A DNA stretch of 64,000 nucleotides from Frigoribacterium sp. MEB024 (GCF_000878135.1 NZ_JXQZ01000037.1:48085-112084); one strand, 5' to 3'; shown: positions 1-9,735, counted from the first letter of the stretch. Notes: a model not told the origin generated them from the sequence alone. Numbers and translations: made by a program.

Positions 1-99
1 AACTACACGCAGACCACCGTCGAAGACACCATCAACGCCGGTTCCCTCGCGGACGCCAGGGCCATCGTCGAGAGGTTGGCCGATGCCAGCAACCCCTGA
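1..99 (+). CDS. C-terminal end of upstream gene, probably PP2C-type phosphatase (partial)
   Basis: The frame is open from the window edge and ends at a TGA at 97-99, giving 32 residues ending LADASNP. By synteny, a PP2C-family Ser/Thr phosphatase (PstP) normally sits directly upstream of rodA-pbpA-pknA-pknB in actinobacteria. The fragment (NYTQTTVEDTINAG..ADARAIVERL) resembles the late helices of that fold. The usual DNVT-type motif near the PP2C C-terminus is not visible, so the assignment rests mainly on position. The end overlaps the chosen rodA start by 17 bases. Confidence 0.4.
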   Translation, partial: NYTQTTVEDTINAGSLADARAIVERLADASNP

Positions 100-1540
100 C
101 GCACCCGGTGGTGACGCGACCGAGGTCATCGGTCGCGTAGGAGGCGCGCGCAAGCCGTCCGCGAAGGCGTCGCGTCCCACGAACATGACGCAGGCGATCT
201 CGCTGCGCCTGCGCGAACCCGCGCGCCTCCGCAACCTCGAACTGCTCATGCTGCTGATCGCCTGCGGCGTCGCCGCCGGAGCGATGGTGCTGGTCCAGCT
301 CGGTGCGACCGGCGAGGTCGACCCGACCGTGCTGATCGCCGGCTCGATGGTGCTGGGCCTGGCCCTGATCTTCCACGTCGTCCTGCGGGTCGTCGCCCGC
401 GAGGCCGACCCGTTCGTCATGCCGATCGCCGTCACCCTGAACGGCATCGGCATCGCGATGATCTACCGCCTCGACCTGGCCGAGGGGCGTGAGGGCTGGG
501 GCGCGCTGGGCATCAAGCAGATGGTCTGGACCGTCCTCGCGATGGTGATCGCCCTCGCCGTGCTGCTCGTGATCCGCAACTACCGGGTGCTGTCGCGGTA
601 CCGCTACATCGCGATGTTCGTGTCGATCGTGCTGCTGCTGCTGCCCCTCCTGCCGGGCATCGGCCGCGAGGGGCTGAACGCCCGCGTGTGGATCGACATC
701 GGCCCGTTCTCGTTCCAGCCGGGTGAGATCGCCAAGATCACGCTGGCGATCTTCTTCGCCGGCTACCTCGTCACCGCCCGCGACAACCTCTCGCTCATGG
801 GGCCGAAGATCCTGGGCATGCGGTTCCCGCGGCCGCGCGACCTCGGGCCGATCCTCATCGTCTGGCTCGTCGCCATGGGCGTCCTGATCTTCCAGCGCGA
901 CCTCGGCACCTCGTTGCTCTACTTCGGGCTGTTCCTCGTCATGATCTACGTGGGCACGGGGCGCGCGAGCTGGATCGTGCTCGGCGTCGGCCTCTTCCTC
1001 GGAGGGGCCCTGATCGCCAGCACCTTCCTGGGGTACGTGCAGGGCCGTTTCGCCGCCTGGCTCAACCCCTTCGCCCAGTCCGAGTACGACGCCGTCGGCG
1101 GGTCGTTCCAGCTCGTCCAAGGCCTGTTCGGCCTGGCGAACGGCGGACTGATCGGCACGGGGCTCGGTCAGGGCCGTCCGCAGACCACACCGCTCGCCGA
1201 GAGCGACTACATCTTCGCATCCCTCGGTGAAGAACTCGGCCTCACCGGGCTCTTCGCCATCCTGGCGCTCTACCTCCTGCTCGTCTCCCGCGGGTTCCGC
1301 ATCGGCTTCGTGGGTCAGGACGACTTCGGTCGCATGCTCGGGGTCGGCGTCGCGTTCGTCGTGGCCCTGCAGGTCTTCGTGGTCATGGGTGGCGTGACGA
1401 GGGTGATCCCGCTCACGGGCCTCACCGCTCCCTTCCTCGCCGCGGGCGGTTCGTCGCTCGTGGCCAACTGGATCATCGTGGCCCTGCTGCTGCGACTGTC
1501 CGACTCCGTGCGCAACCAACCGAGGCTGGTGATCGGCTGA
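83..1540 (+). CDS. rodA: FtsW/RodA/SpoVE-family peptidoglycan glycosyltransferase (RodA)
   Basis: A 485-residue polytopic membrane protein of the SEDS family, which polymerises lipid II into glycan strands for wall elongation. Visible family features are the extracytoplasmic segment NARVWIDIGPFSFQPGEIAKI, the RDLGTSLLY segment carrying the conserved Asp, and the late SLGEELGLTGL motif. About ten hydrophobic stretches start near residue 50. The first 40 residues are hydrophilic, and an internal ATG at 185 is an alternative start. The stop overlaps the pbpA ATG by one base, so the SEDS polymerase and its class B PBP partner are translationally coupled, as is usual for this pair. Confidence 0.95.
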   Translation: MPATPDAPGGDATEVIGRVGGARKPSAKASRPTNMTQAISLRLREPARLRNLELLMLLIACGVAAGAMVLVQLGATGEVDPTVLIAGSMVLGLALIFHVVLRVVAREADPFVMPIAVTLNGIGIAMIYRLDLAEGREGWGALGIKQMVWTVLAMVIALAVLLVIRNYRVLSRYRYIAMFVSIVLLLLPLLPGIGREGLNARVWIDIGPFSFQPGEIAKITLAIFFAGYLVTARDNLSLMGPKILGMRFPRPRDLGPILIVWLVAMGVLIFQRDLGTSLLYFGLFLVMIYVGTGRASWIVLGVGLFLGGALIASTFLGYVQGRFAAWLNPFAQSEYDAVGGSFQLVQGLFGLANGGLIGTGLGQGRPQTTPLAESDYIFASLGEELGLTGLFAILALYLLLVSRGFRIGFVGQDDFGRMLGVGVAFVVALQVFVVMGGVTRVIPLTGLTAPFLAAGGSSLVANWIIVALLLRLSDSVRNQPRLVIG

Positions 1541-3015
1541 TGAACAAAGAACTCCGACGCGTGAGCTACGTGGTGCTCGCCATGTTCGTCGCGCTCTTCC
1601 TCTCGACGACCTACATCACGGCGTTCCAGGCCGACGCGCTGAACGCCGACGCCCGCAACTCGCGGGCGCTGCTCGCCAGCTACTCGGCCCAGCGCGGCCC
1701 CATCCTGGTCGGCGGCCAGGCGATCGCGCAGTCGACCCCCGTCGACGACCAGTACGAGTTCCAGCGCACGTACTCGCAGCCCGACCTCTACGCACCCGTC
1801 GCCGGCTACTACACGCTGGGCCAGGGGTCCCGGGGCATCGAGGACGCCATGAACCGGTACCTCACGGGCAACGCGAACTCGCAGTTCTTCGACCAGGTCA
1901 ACTCGCTGCTCACGGGTCAGGACCCCGAGGGCGCCACGGTCAACCTCACCCTCGACCCCACGGTGCAGCAGGCCGCGTACGACGCGCTCGGCTCGAACTC
2001 CGGCTCGGTCGTCGCGATGGATCCGAAGACCGGCAAGATCCTCGCCATGGTCTCGAAGCCCAGCTACGACCCCAACCCGCTCGCCAGCCACGACCGCCAG
2101 ACCGTCACCGACGCCTACGACTCGTTGATCGCCGACCCCTCGGCCCCGCTGCAGAACCGGGCGATCCAGGGCGACCTCTACGCGCCGGGATCGACCTTCA
2201 AGCTGATCACGACGGCGGCGGCGCTCGAGAGCGGTGACTACACGCCCGACAGCGCGTTCCCCAACCCGTCGACGCTGACGCTGCCCGGCACCAGCACGAA
2301 CATCAACAACGCCGAGGGCGGAAGCTGCGGCGGCGGTGAGACGGCGACGATCGCGACGGCCCTCCGCCTGTCGTGCAACATCCCCATGGCCCAGCTCGGT
2401 CAGGCCCTCGGGGCGAAGGCCCTGCAAGAGCAGGCCGAGAAGTTCGGCTTCGGCGACAAGTCGATCGGCGTCCCCCAGGCCGTCACGCCGAGCCAGTTCC
2501 CCATCGAGGACTCCAAGGGCCAGGCCATCAACGACGCCACCCTCATGCTCCAGTCGTTCGGGCAGGGGTCCGACCGAGTGACGCCCCTGCAGATGGCCAT
2601 GGTCTCGTCCGCCATCGCCAACGGCGGCACCGAGATGAACCCGACGTTGATCGAGAGCGTCCTGAACCCCGACCTGAGCCCGGTCGAGGATTTCTCGCCC
2701 TCCGAGTACGGCAAGCCCATCAGCTCCCAGACTGCGGCCACGATGACCGACATGATGGTGCAGGACGTCGCGAACGGTGCGGCGAGCAATGCAAGAATTG
2801 ACGGCGTCGACGTCGCCGGCAAGACAGGAACGGCCGAGAACGGCCCCGGCGAGCCGTACACCCTCTGGTTCACCGGGTTCGCGCCTGCTGCTGACCCCGA
2901 GGTCGCGGTCGCCGTCGTCGTCGAGAACGGCGGCGGACAGGGCCAGTCCGCATTCGGCAACAGTGTCGCGTCACCGATCGCGAAGAAAGTACTAGAGGCG
3001 GTGCTGAACAAATGA
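1540..3015 (+). CDS. pbpA: Class B penicillin-binding protein, transpeptidase (PbpA)
   Basis: A 491-residue monofunctional transpeptidase that cross-links peptidoglycan as the partner of RodA. There is one N-terminal membrane anchor (about residues 8-30), a dimerisation region, then a transpeptidase domain. All three catalytic motifs are present: SxxK as GSTFK near residue 217, SxN as SCN near 278, and KTG as AGKTGTAE near 427. It overlaps rodA by one base and the following kinase by ATGA, so the operon is tightly coupled. Length and motif spacing are normal for mycobacterial-type PbpA. Confidence 0.96.
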   Translation: MNKELRRVSYVVLAMFVALFLSTTYITAFQADALNADARNSRALLASYSAQRGPILVGGQAIAQSTPVDDQYEFQRTYSQPDLYAPVAGYYTLGQGSRGIEDAMNRYLTGNANSQFFDQVNSLLTGQDPEGATVNLTLDPTVQQAAYDALGSNSGSVVAMDPKTGKILAMVSKPSYDPNPLASHDRQTVTDAYDSLIADPSAPLQNRAIQGDLYAPGSTFKLITTAAALESGDYTPDSAFPNPSTLTLPGTSTNINNAEGGSCGGGETATIATALRLSCNIPMAQLGQALGAKALQEQAEKFGFGDKSIGVPQAVTPSQFPIEDSKGQAINDATLMLQSFGQGSDRVTPLQMAMVSSAIANGGTEMNPTLIESVLNPDLSPVEDFSPSEYGKPISSQTAATMTDMMVQDVANGAASNARIDGVDVAGKTGTAENGPGEPYTLWFTGFAPAADPEVAVAVVVENGGGQGQSAFGNSVASPIAKKVLEAVLNK

Positions 3016-4793
3016 GACCATCCGGCGGAGTCACCTTCGGTGGGCGTTACCAGCTGTCGACCCGAGTCGCCATCGGCGGCATGGGCGAGGTCTGGGAAGC
3101 CACCGACCTCGTCATCGGCCGTACGGTCGCCATCAAGATCCTCAAGGACGAGTACCTGGGCGATCCGGGCTTCCTCGAGCGCTTCCGCGCCGAGGCCCGC
3201 CACGCGGCCCTCGTCAACCACGAGGGCATCGCGAACGTCTTCGACTACGGCGAGGAAGAGGGCAGCGCCTACCTGGTGATGGAGCTCGTCCCCGGCGAGG
3301 CCATGTCGACGGTCCTCGAGCGCGATCGGGTCCTGCCCACCGACAAGGTCCTCGACATCGTCGCGCAGACGGCGTCGGCCCTGCAGGCCGCCCACGCCGC
3401 CGGACTCGTGCACCGCGACATCAAGCCCGGCAACCTGCTCGTCACCCCCGACGGCCGGGTGAAGATCACCGACTTCGGCATCGCACGCATCGCCGACCAG
3501 GTGCCGCTGACGGCCACGGGTCAGGTCATGGGCACCGTGCAGTACCTCTCACCCGAGCAGGCGAGCGGCCACCCGGCGTCCCCGAGCACCGACATCTACT
3601 CGCTGGGCATCGTCGCCTACGAGGCCCTCGCCGGTCGCCGCCCGTTCACGGGCGAGTCCCAGGTCGCCATCGCCATGGCGCAGATCAACGAACAGCCGCC
3701 CGATCTCCCGTCGACGGTCTCCGAACCCGTGCGCCGTCTCGTCCTGTCGTGCATCGCCAAGAAGCCCGGAGAACGGCCCGCGACGGCCTCGGCCCTCGCC
3801 CAGGCGGCACGCGCCCTCCGTCGCGGCGACGTCGCCGCCGCGACCGTCGCCGTGCCGGCGATCGGTGCGGCAGCCGCCACGCCCGCCGACGCCGCGACCC
3901 AGGCCTTCAACGCCCAGGACGCCACGACGCAGCTGTTCGATCCGATGGCCACCCGAGCCCAGAGCGCCGCGGGTGGTGCGGCCGCGGGCTACGTGGCCGG
4001 CTCGGCCGATCCCGACGCCCTGCGCGACGGCGACGACGAGCCCGCCGACGAGAAGAAGCGCAGCCCCTGGTTCTGGCCGTTGATCGTCCTGGCCGTCCTG
4101 GCCGTCATCGCCCTCGTGGTCGGCATCGTCTTCGCGGTGGGCAACACCGACGACCCGGCGCCCGCGCCGACGACCTCGAGCAGCACGCCGTCGCCGACCC
4201 GGACGACTCCGACGCCGACCCCGACCCCGACATCCGTGACGGTGTCCTCGGGCGACTACGTGGGGCTGACCGAGGCCGCTGCCCGCGCCTCCCTCGAAGA
4301 GCTGGGCCTGCAGGTCGACTCGGCCGACGCCGGATCGAGCGCTCCGAGCCCCGACCAGGTCGGCACGGTCGCCAGCATCGACCCGACGGGCGCCCTCGAG
4401 AAGGGCTCCTCGGTGACGATCTACATCTACCGCGCGGCCCCGACCCCTGCCCAGCCCTCGACGCCCACGGCGACGCCGGGTCAGATCGCCGCCGGCCAGA
4501 CCGCCACGATCAACTGGCCCGCCTACACGGGGTGCCCGACCGGCTACTCGCTCACCGGGTACTCGTACACGATCACCGGCGGAACCGACACCTCCGGTCA
4601 GTCGGCCGGCGGCCTCGGCGCGAACGCGACCTCCCTCACGGTGACGGCCACGGCCGCCGGAAACCTCACGGTCAGCTACGTGGCCAACTGCGGTCAGATC
4701 GCGTCCGAGCCGTCTCCTGGCGTCACCGTCACCGTGACGGCGCCGGCCACGTCGCCCGCTCCGAGCCCCTCGGAAGGCCCCGACCAGCAATAG
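3012..4793 (+). CDS. pknA: Transmembrane Ser/Thr protein kinase with one PASTA domain (PknA-like)
   Basis: A 593-residue Hanks-type kinase. The N-terminal catalytic domain shows the glycine loop (GGMGEVW), VAIK lysine, catalytic HRDIKPGN near residue 134, DFG, and the APE-equivalent SPEQ. A membrane helix lies at about 352-376 ([19 protein letters not shown]), followed by a Thr/Pro linker and one PASTA repeat ([20 protein letters not shown]...). The last roughly 110 residues look like a fibronectin III-type beta domain and then a Pro/Ser tail, an extension not usual for mycobacterial PknA. ATGA overlap with pbpA supports the start. The likely role is sensing wall fragments or state and phosphorylating division and wall proteins. 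Confidence 0.92.
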   Translation: MRPSGGVTFGGRYQLSTRVAIGGMGEVWEATDLVIGRTVAIKILKDEYLGDPGFLERFRAEARHAALVNHEGIANVFDYGEEEGSAYLVMELVPGEAMSTVLERDRVLPTDKVLDIVAQTASALQAAHAAGLVHRDIKPGNLLVTPDGRVKITDFGIARIADQVPLTATGQVMGTVQYLSPEQASGHPASPSTDIYSLGIVAYEALAGRRPFTGESQVAIAMAQINEQPPDLPSTVSEPVRRLVLSCIAKKPGERPATASALAQAARALRRGDVAAATVAVPAIGAAAATPADAATQAFNAQDATTQLFDPMATRAQSAAGGAAAGYVAGSADPDALRDGDDEPADEKKRSPWFWPLIVLAVLAVIALVVGIVFAVGNTDDPAPAPTTSSSTPSPTRTTPTPTPTPTSVTVSSGDYVGLTEAAARASLEELGLQVDSADAGSSAPSPDQVGTVASIDPTGALEKGSSVTIYIYRAAPTPAQPSTPTATPGQIAAGQTATINWPAYTGCPTGYSLTGYSYTITGGTDTSGQSAGGLGANATSLTVTATAAGNLTVSYVANCGQIASEPSPGVTVTVTAPATSPAPSPSEGPDQQ

Positions 4794-4802
4794 GTTCCTC
4801 GT

Positions 4803-4830
4803 GACCCCGGTCGTGCGGTCGACCGGGGTC
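4803..4830 (+). terminator. Hairpin between pknA and pknB
   Basis: A perfect 11-bp inverted repeat (GACCCCGGTCG / CGACCGGGGTC) with a 6-base loop lies just after the pknA stop. There is no T-run, so it may attenuate rather than end the transcript before pknB. Confidence 0.6.
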
Positions 4831-4948
4831 GCGAAGGCCTGACAATCATCCCTGCGGCCTAGGCCCGTACCCAGTCCGGGGGCGGCCGCCCCGGTACACT
4901 GGCTCCGACCGTGTCGCCAGACAGGGGTGGGTCGTTGGGAGAACAGGC

Positions 4949-6655
4949 GTGGCTGAAGGTGTGAGAGAGAGCATCCATCTCCTCGCCAACCGGTACCAGA
5001 TCGGTGACCTGATCGGCCGCGGTGGCATGGCCGACGTCCACGTCGGCACCGACGCCCGGCTCGGTCGCAAGATCGCCGTCAAGCTGATGAAGCCCAGCCT
5101 CGCCACCGATCCGGCCTTCCGCTCGAGGTTCCGCCAAGAGGCCCAGGCCGCCGCCCGCATGGCGCACCCGACCATCGTCCGGGTCTTCGACGCCGGCGAA
5201 GAGGTCGTCCGCGACAGCCGTGGGCTCGACGTGGTCGTCCCGTTCATCGTCATGGAGTACGTCGAGGGGCGTCTGCTCAAGGACATCGTCGCCGAGGGTC
5301 CGCTCGACCCCGACGAGGCCGTCCGGGTCACCGCAGGGGTGCTGACGGCCCTCGAGTACTCGCACCGCGCGGGTGTGGTGCACCGCGACATCAAACCCGG
5401 CAACGTCATGCTGACCAACTCCGGTCAGGTCAAGGTGATGGACTTCGGCATCGCCCGAGCCATCAGCGACTCCGCGGCCACCGTCGCGCAGACCACGGCG
5501 ATCCTCGGCACCGCCCAGTACTTCAGCCCCGAGCAGGCGCGCGGTGAGACCGTCGACGCCCGCACCGACCTCTACTCGACGGGCGTCATGCTCTTCGAGT
5601 TGCTCACGGGCAAGCCGCCCTTCACCGGCGACAGCGCCGTCGCGGTCGCCTACCGTCACGTCAGCGAGCCCCCTGTCCCGCCGAGCACGGTCGAGCGGGG
5701 CGTCAGTCCGGCGCTCGACGCCGTCGTCCTGCACGCGCTCACCAAAGACCGCTTCGACCGCTTCCAGAGCGCCGCCGAGTTCCGTGACGACCTCGAGGCC
5801 GCCGGTGCCGGTCGCGCGCCGGCCCGCCGCCCGCATGCCGTCGACGCAGGTTCCACGCTCTTCGGCGTCAACCCGCACTCGAGCGCCGGCAGCGAGGCCG
5901 CGTTGAAAGAGCTCCAGTCCGACGACACGGGACGACCCCAGCGAACGCAGACCCGCCCTCCGGTGGCCTGGATCTGGGCGGGCATCGTGCTCGTGGCCGT
6001 CGTCATCGTGGCCGTCGTCTTCTGGGTGGTCAATCTCACCCCGCCCACGGTCGACAACGCCCAGTCGTCTCGCATTCCCGACCTCGTCGGGGTCAGCTTC
6101 GAGACCGGGTCCGCCCGCCTCGACGACCTGGGCCTGACGGTCATCCGTGCCGACGCCAGCAGCCCGACCATCGACGCCGGCGACATCGTCTCGACCGATC
6201 CCCTGCCCGGCACGTCCGTCCCGAAAGAGTTCGCGGTCACGGTGACCGTCTCGTCCGGGCCGCAACTCGTCGCGATGCCCTCGGTCACCGGCCAGACGGT
6301 GGATGCCGCGTGGCAGGCCGTCACCGACGCCGGTCTCGAACGGGGTCAGCAGAGCACCGATTACTCGCCCACGGTGCCCGAGGGGTCCGTGCTCTCGTCG
6401 GATCCGGCGGCGGCCTCGCAGGTCGCCCTCGGCTCGGACGTCGACCTCGTGGTGTCCAACGGCCTCGTGCAGCTTCCCGACGTCAGTCGTCAGCCTTCCG
6501 AAGAGGCCATCACGACCCTCCGTGACCAGCTGGGTCTGACGGTCACCCCTCAGGCCGACCCCGGCTGCACCGGCGAGACCGTGTCGGGCATGAGCGTCCC
6601 CCCAGGCGACGTCGCTCAGGGCTCGGCCGTCACCCTCCGCATCTGCACCGGCTGA
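4949..6655 (+). CDS. pknB: Transmembrane Ser/Thr protein kinase with three PASTA domains (PknB-like)
   Basis: A 568-residue kinase from a GTG start. The kinase domain has GRGGMADV, an AVK lysine, HRDIKPGN near residue 144, DFG and SPEQ. A single membrane helix (about 340-365) separates it from three tandem PASTA repeats (about 374-440, 441-508 and 509-568), which bind muropeptides or lipid II in this family. It is the last gene of the wall-growth operon and convergent with pabA. The number of PASTA units is slightly lower than the four of mycobacterial PknB. Confidence 0.95.
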   Translation: MAEGVRESIHLLANRYQIGDLIGRGGMADVHVGTDARLGRKIAVKLMKPSLATDPAFRSRFRQEAQAAARMAHPTIVRVFDAGEEVVRDSRGLDVVVPFIVMEYVEGRLLKDIVAEGPLDPDEAVRVTAGVLTALEYSHRAGVVHRDIKPGNVMLTNSGQVKVMDFGIARAISDSAATVAQTTAILGTAQYFSPEQARGETVDARTDLYSTGVMLFELLTGKPPFTGDSAVAVAYRHVSEPPVPPSTVERGVSPALDAVVLHALTKDRFDRFQSAAEFRDDLEAAGAGRAPARRPHAVDAGSTLFGVNPHSSAGSEAALKELQSDDTGRPQRTQTRPPVAWIWAGIVLVAVVIVAVVFWVVNLTPPTVDNAQSSRIPDLVGVSFETGSARLDDLGLTVIRADASSPTIDAGDIVSTDPLPGTSVPKEFAVTVTVSSGPQLVAMPSVTGQTVDAAWQAVTDAGLERGQQSTDYSPTVPEGSVLSSDPAAASQVALGSDVDLVVSNGLVQLPDVSRQPSEEAITTLRDQLGLTVTPQADPGCTGETVSGMSVPPGDVAQGSAVTLRICTG

Positions 6656-6704
6656 CCCCTTCGCGATCCAGAGTTCCCTTTGCGGGTTCGACGCGACAGC
6701 ACCC

Positions 6705-6745
6705 TGCCGACGGTTCTGTGCCGACGGTTCTGTGCCGATGGTCCG
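6705..6745. repeat. Short tandem repeat, 14-bp unit x about 3
   Basis: The unit TGCCGACGGTTCTG occurs twice exactly (6705-6718 and 6719-6732), with a third diverged copy to 6745. It lies in the gap between the convergent pknB and pabA ends. No function is evident. Confidence 0.8.
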
Positions 6746-6763
6746 ACGCAGAGACCGTGACGG

Positions 6764-7402
6764 TCAGCCCAGGTCGACGAGAGGATCGAGCCCTCTCGCC
6801 GTCTCGGCCGCTTCCGGCAGGCCGGCGAACGACAACCAGTTGCCGATCATCTGGTAGCCGCCCTGCGTCAGCACCGACTCGGGGTGGAACTGCACGCCGT
6901 ACACGGGCGCGGAGCGGTGGCGCAGGCCCATGATGACGCCACCCGTGGTGCGCGAGGTCACCTCGAGCGTCTCGGGCACCGTCTCGTCCACGACCGCGAG
7001 CGAGTGGTACCGCGTCGCGGTGAAGGGCTGGGGGACCCCGTCGTAGAACGCGCTGTCGTCGTGCTCGACGGCCGACGTCTTGCCGTGCATCAGTTCGTCG
7101 GCATGGGTGACCGTGGCCCCCAGGGCCTCGGCGATGGCCTGGTGCCCGAGGCAGACGCCCAGCAGCGGCTTGTCGGCGGCCAGGGCGGCGTGGACGACGT
7201 CGATCGAGACGCCGGCGGCCGCGGGTGTCCCCGGGCCGGGCGAGAGCAGCACGGCGTCGTACTCGGCGATGCGGTCGGCGGTGTCGGCCGCCTCGAAGGC
7301 GTCGTTGCGCACGACGTCCGTCTCGGCCCCCAACTGCTGGAGGTAACCGTTCAGCGTGTAGACGAAGCTGTCGTAGTTGTCGAGGACCAGGATGCGCGTC
7401 AT
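6764..7402 (-). CDS. pabA: Glutamine amidotransferase, PabA/TrpG type
   Basis: A 212-residue class I glutamine amidotransferase subunit that supplies ammonia for 4-amino-4-deoxychorismate (folate) or anthranilate synthesis. It shows the N-terminal LVLDNYDSFVY signature, the oxyanion segment SPGPGTP, the nucleophile in LGVCLGHQAI, and the His/Glu pair in VQFHPES. The ATG at 7400-7402 was chosen because it overlaps the stop of the upstream small membrane gene as ATGA and begins exactly at the conserved domain. No synthase large subunit lies nearby, so PabA and TrpG cannot be separated by context; the location beside sortase and crgA matches genes usually called pabA. Confidence 0.9.
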   Translation of the reverse strand: MTRILVLDNYDSFVYTLNGYLQQLGAETDVVRNDAFEAADTADRIAEYDAVLLSPGPGTPAAAGVSIDVVHAALAADKPLLGVCLGHQAIAEALGATVTHADELMHGKTSAVEHDDSAFYDGVPQPFTATRYHSLAVVDETVPETLEVTSRTTGGVIMGLRHRSAPVYGVQFHPESVLTQGGYQMIGNWLSFAGLPEAAETARGLDPLVDLG

Positions 7403-7560
7403 GGTTGCTCCACGGTGACGTCGGGGGTGGGCAGGAGTTCGTTGACGTAGGGGAAGACCCACTCGACGAGGGCGAACAGCACGGCGGCGATCAGGACGAG
7501 CACGAGCACGAGCCTCACCCACCAGGGGCCGGGCAGGATGCGCCAGAGGGCGGAGTACAC
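7399..7560 (-). CDS. Small single-pass membrane protein
   Basis: A 53-residue protein from a GTG start with a good GGAGG ribosome site 5-6 bases upstream. It has a basic-aromatic N-terminus (YSALWRILPGPWWVR), one hydrophobic helix (LVLVLVLIAAVLFALV) and a short acidic tail. It sits 2 bases after the sortase stop and overlaps pabA by ATGA, so the three genes form one unit. Similar tiny membrane proteins occur at this position in related actinobacteria. No function is known. Confidence 0.75.
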   Translation of the reverse strand: MYSALWRILPGPWWVRLVLVLVLIAAVLFALVEWVFPYVNELLPTPDVTVEQP

Positions 7561-7562
7561 GG

Positions 7563-8339
7563 TCAGCCTCCGATTCCGGCAGCGGCGAGCTCGGCGGGTG
7601 CACCGGCCGACAACGGCTGCCACGAGTCGAACACACCGTAGGCGACGATGCGTTCTTGGGCGGTGAACATCGGGTTGCAGCTTGTCAGGGTGATCAGGCG
7701 GTCGCCCGAGGTCGCCGACACGTCGGGGGCGTCGGGGACCTGCTGCAGCACGGAGACCTGGGTGGCCTGGACGTACTGCAGGTTGCGGAACGAGTAGGTG
7801 AACCAGCCGTCCTGCGTCTGGACGTACATCTTGTCGCCCTCTTGAAGGTCGGCGATCTTGTTGAAGGGCGCCCCGTAGGTGGTCCGGTGGGCGGCGATGC
7901 CGAAGTTGCCGACCTGACCGGGCATCTGGGTCTCGTCGTAGTGACCGATGCCGATCTTGTTGAGGGTGCGCACGGTGCTCGTGCCCCCGGCGATCGGGAC
8001 GGCGTAGTCGGCGCCGAACCGTGGGACGTAGAAGTTCGCGAACGTCTCGGCCTCTGCCGGCGCCGCCCCGACGGGCGGTTCGCCGTACGATCCGTCGCTC
8101 GACGGCTCGGGTGCCGGCGTCGCCACCTGGTCGAACTGTTCGCTCAGTCGTGCTGCGTCGCCTTTGTAGGCGTCGGCCACGACGAGATCGTTGAACCACT
8201 GCTGCCACCCGATGAAGAGCAGCACCAGCACACCGGCGGTGATGAGCAGTTCTCCGAGGACGCTAACGAAGGAGGCGCGTGAACGAGGCCGACGCCTCGT
8301 GCGCCTCGAGATCGTGGCCTCGCCCCCGTGGTCCGTCAT
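7563..8339 (-). CDS. Class E sortase
   Basis: A 258-residue transpeptidase that anchors surface proteins to the wall. It has an N-terminal membrane helix (about 30-50), then a sortase beta-barrel with the catalytic His in HRTTYGAPF, the active-site Cys in LTSCNP, and the conserved Arg in QERIVAYG. Class E enzymes of high-GC actinobacteria favour LAxTG-type signals. A decayed LAA-type sorting signal is present at the surface-protein remnant near 57.8 kb. It is divergent from crgA across 8340-8491. Confidence 0.9.
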   Translation of the reverse strand: MTDHGGEATISRRTRRRPRSRASFVSVLGELLITAGVLVLLFIGWQQWFNDLVVADAYKGDAARLSEQFDQVATPAPEPSSDGSYGEPPVGAAPAEAETFANFYVPRFGADYAVPIAGGTSTVRTLNKIGIGHYDETQMPGQVGNFGIAAHRTTYGAPFNKIADLQEGDKMYVQTQDGWFTYSFRNLQYVQATQVSVLQQVPDAPDVSATSGDRLITLTSCNPMFTAQERIVAYGVFDSWQPLSAGAPAELAAAGIGG

Positions 8340-8491
8340 GACTCGATTCTAGGCGGGCTTCCGGTCCCCCGAGACGGCGGAGGCCACCGGTGGACAACGT
8401 GTGGAGAGCATGTGGAGAACCCGGCCGTTCCCATGGACGGCCGAGACGGCCTTCCCAGGACCCAAAAGGGCCTCACGGTACACTGTGCGCC

Positions 8492-8725
8492 ATGGCCAAA
8501 GACACGAACCGCAGCACGAAGCCCGCCCGCACCGCAGAGGACGCACCGAACCCCGTGTGGTTCAAGCCGGTCATGTTCGGCTTCATGCTCGTCGGTCTCG
8601 CCTGGATCGTGGTCTTCTACGTCAGCCAGAGCACCCTGCCGGTGGCGTCGCTCGGCTCGTGGAACATCTTGGTCGGCTTCGGCATCATGTTCATCGGCTT
8701 CTTGATGACCACCCGGTGGCGCTAG
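8492..8725 (+). CDS. crgA: Cell division protein CrgA
   Basis: A 77-residue protein with a short charged N-terminus, a conserved NPVWFKPVMFG segment, and two membrane helices joined by a short loop. This is the full architecture of CrgA, which recruits PBPs and FtsZ-ring factors during septation in actinobacteria. The start at 8492 was chosen because an upstream extension would be Arg/Gly-rich and unlike the family. Its location between sortase/pabA and the cyclophilin matches the standard actinobacterial order. Confidence 0.95.
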   Translation: MAKDTNRSTKPARTAEDAPNPVWFKPVMFGFMLVGLAWIVVFYVSQSTLPVASLGSWNILVGFGIMFIGFLMTTRWR

Positions 8726-8776
8726 AACGCACCTTCGAACTTACACGCCTGTAACTATCCCCATTGTGGGAAACCC

Positions 8777-8800
8777 TGTGGATAACTTTCCTGTGGATAA
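8777..8800. promoter_or_regulatory. Two consensus DnaA boxes outside oriC
   Basis: TGTGGATAA occurs at 8777-8785 and again at 8792-8800, same orientation, 15 bases apart, both matching the 9-mer DnaA box exactly. They lie just after crgA, about 12 kb from the dnaA-dnaN origin. They could bind DnaA as titration or regulatory sites; function is inferred. Confidence 0.6.
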
Positions 8801-8833
8801 CTCGGGCAGGTGAGATCGCGTCGGCCGACGAGA

Positions 8834-8864
8834 AGAGGCGGCTCCCCGATGGGGAGCCGCCTCT
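8834..8864. terminator. Bidirectional terminator between crgA and rhomboid gene
   Basis: A perfect 14-bp inverted repeat (AGAGGCGGCTCCCC / GGGGAGCCGCCTCT) with a 3-base spacer lies between convergent genes, consistent with termination of both transcripts. Confidence 0.85.
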
Positions 8865-8886
8865 CGTCGTTCGTGGGCCGATCGTG

Positions 8887-9735
8887 TCAGAACAGCCCGG
8901 CGAGTTGGGCCGATCTGGCCAGGAGCGCCGCGACCACGACCAGGCCGATCGCCACGAGCGCAGCGGTCTGCAGGGCGTGCTTGGACCGGTGCCGTGTCTT
9001 CGAGAACAGGAACGCGATGGCCCCGCCCACGACGATGCCCCCGAGGTGGGCTTGCCAGGCGATGCCCGGCACGACGAAGCCGATCGCGAGGTTGATGCCC
9101 ACGAGCACCAGGAGTTGGATGCTGCGTCCGCCGAGGCTGCGGGCGATGACGAAGAATGCCGCCATCAGACCGAAGATCGCCCCGGAGGCGCCGACCACGA
9201 AACTGCCCGGTGCCAGCAGGGCGACGGCAGCCGATCCACCGATGCCCGAGAGGAAGTAGAGGGCGGCGAACCGACCTCGCCCCAACTGTCGTTCGAGCTC
9301 TGCCCCGAAGATGTACAGCGAGTACATGTTGAAGAGGACGTGAAGGATGCTGCCGTGGACGAACATCGTCGTCACCGCACGCCAGGGCTGCACGATCTCG
9401 AGCGGCGGGTAGAAGGCCAGGGCGCGTGTGACCACGCCGTTGCCCGTCCCCGTGACGAGCTGCAACAGGAACACCGCGACGGTCACGGCCATGATGCCGT
9501 AGGTCACGACGGGGGCTCCACGCCGGGAGGCGCTACGGACGCGGCCGACGACCTGCGGTTGGAGGCGCGGTGCGTTGCCCCGCGCCTCCTTCACGCACTC
9601 CGGGCAGTGCACGCCCACCGCGGCGGGCGTCTGGCACTCGCCGCAAATGGTGCGACCGCACCGCTGGCAGAGGACGAAGCTCTGCCGATCGGGGTGGCGG
9701 TAGCAGTAGTTCGACCGATCGTGCGGATCGGTCAC
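8887..9735 (-). CDS. Rhomboid family intramembrane serine protease
   Basis: A 282-residue protein with an N-terminal zinc-ribbon or B-box-like segment (Cys/His pairs in CYRHPDRQ, CQRCGRTICGEC, CPEC, residues about 11-48), then six or so membrane helices. The catalytic serine lies in GASGAIFGL and the catalytic histidine in AHLGGIVVGG. Rhomboids cleave transmembrane substrates within the bilayer. The start codon immediately follows the end of the cyclophilin gene, so both are co-transcribed. Confidence 0.93.
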   Translation of the reverse strand: MTDPHDRSNYCYRHPDRQSFVLCQRCGRTICGECQTPAAVGVHCPECVKEARGNAPRLQPQVVGRVRSASRRGAPVVTYGIMAVTVAVFLLQLVTGTGNGVVTRALAFYPPLEIVQPWRAVTTMFVHGSILHVLFNMYSLYIFGAELERQLGRGRFAALYFLSGIGGSAAVALLAPGSFVVGASGAIFGLMAAFFVIARSLGGRSIQLLVLVGINLAIGFVVPGIAWQAHLGGIVVGGAIAFLFSKTRHRSKHALQTAALVAIGLVVVAALLARSAQLAGLF

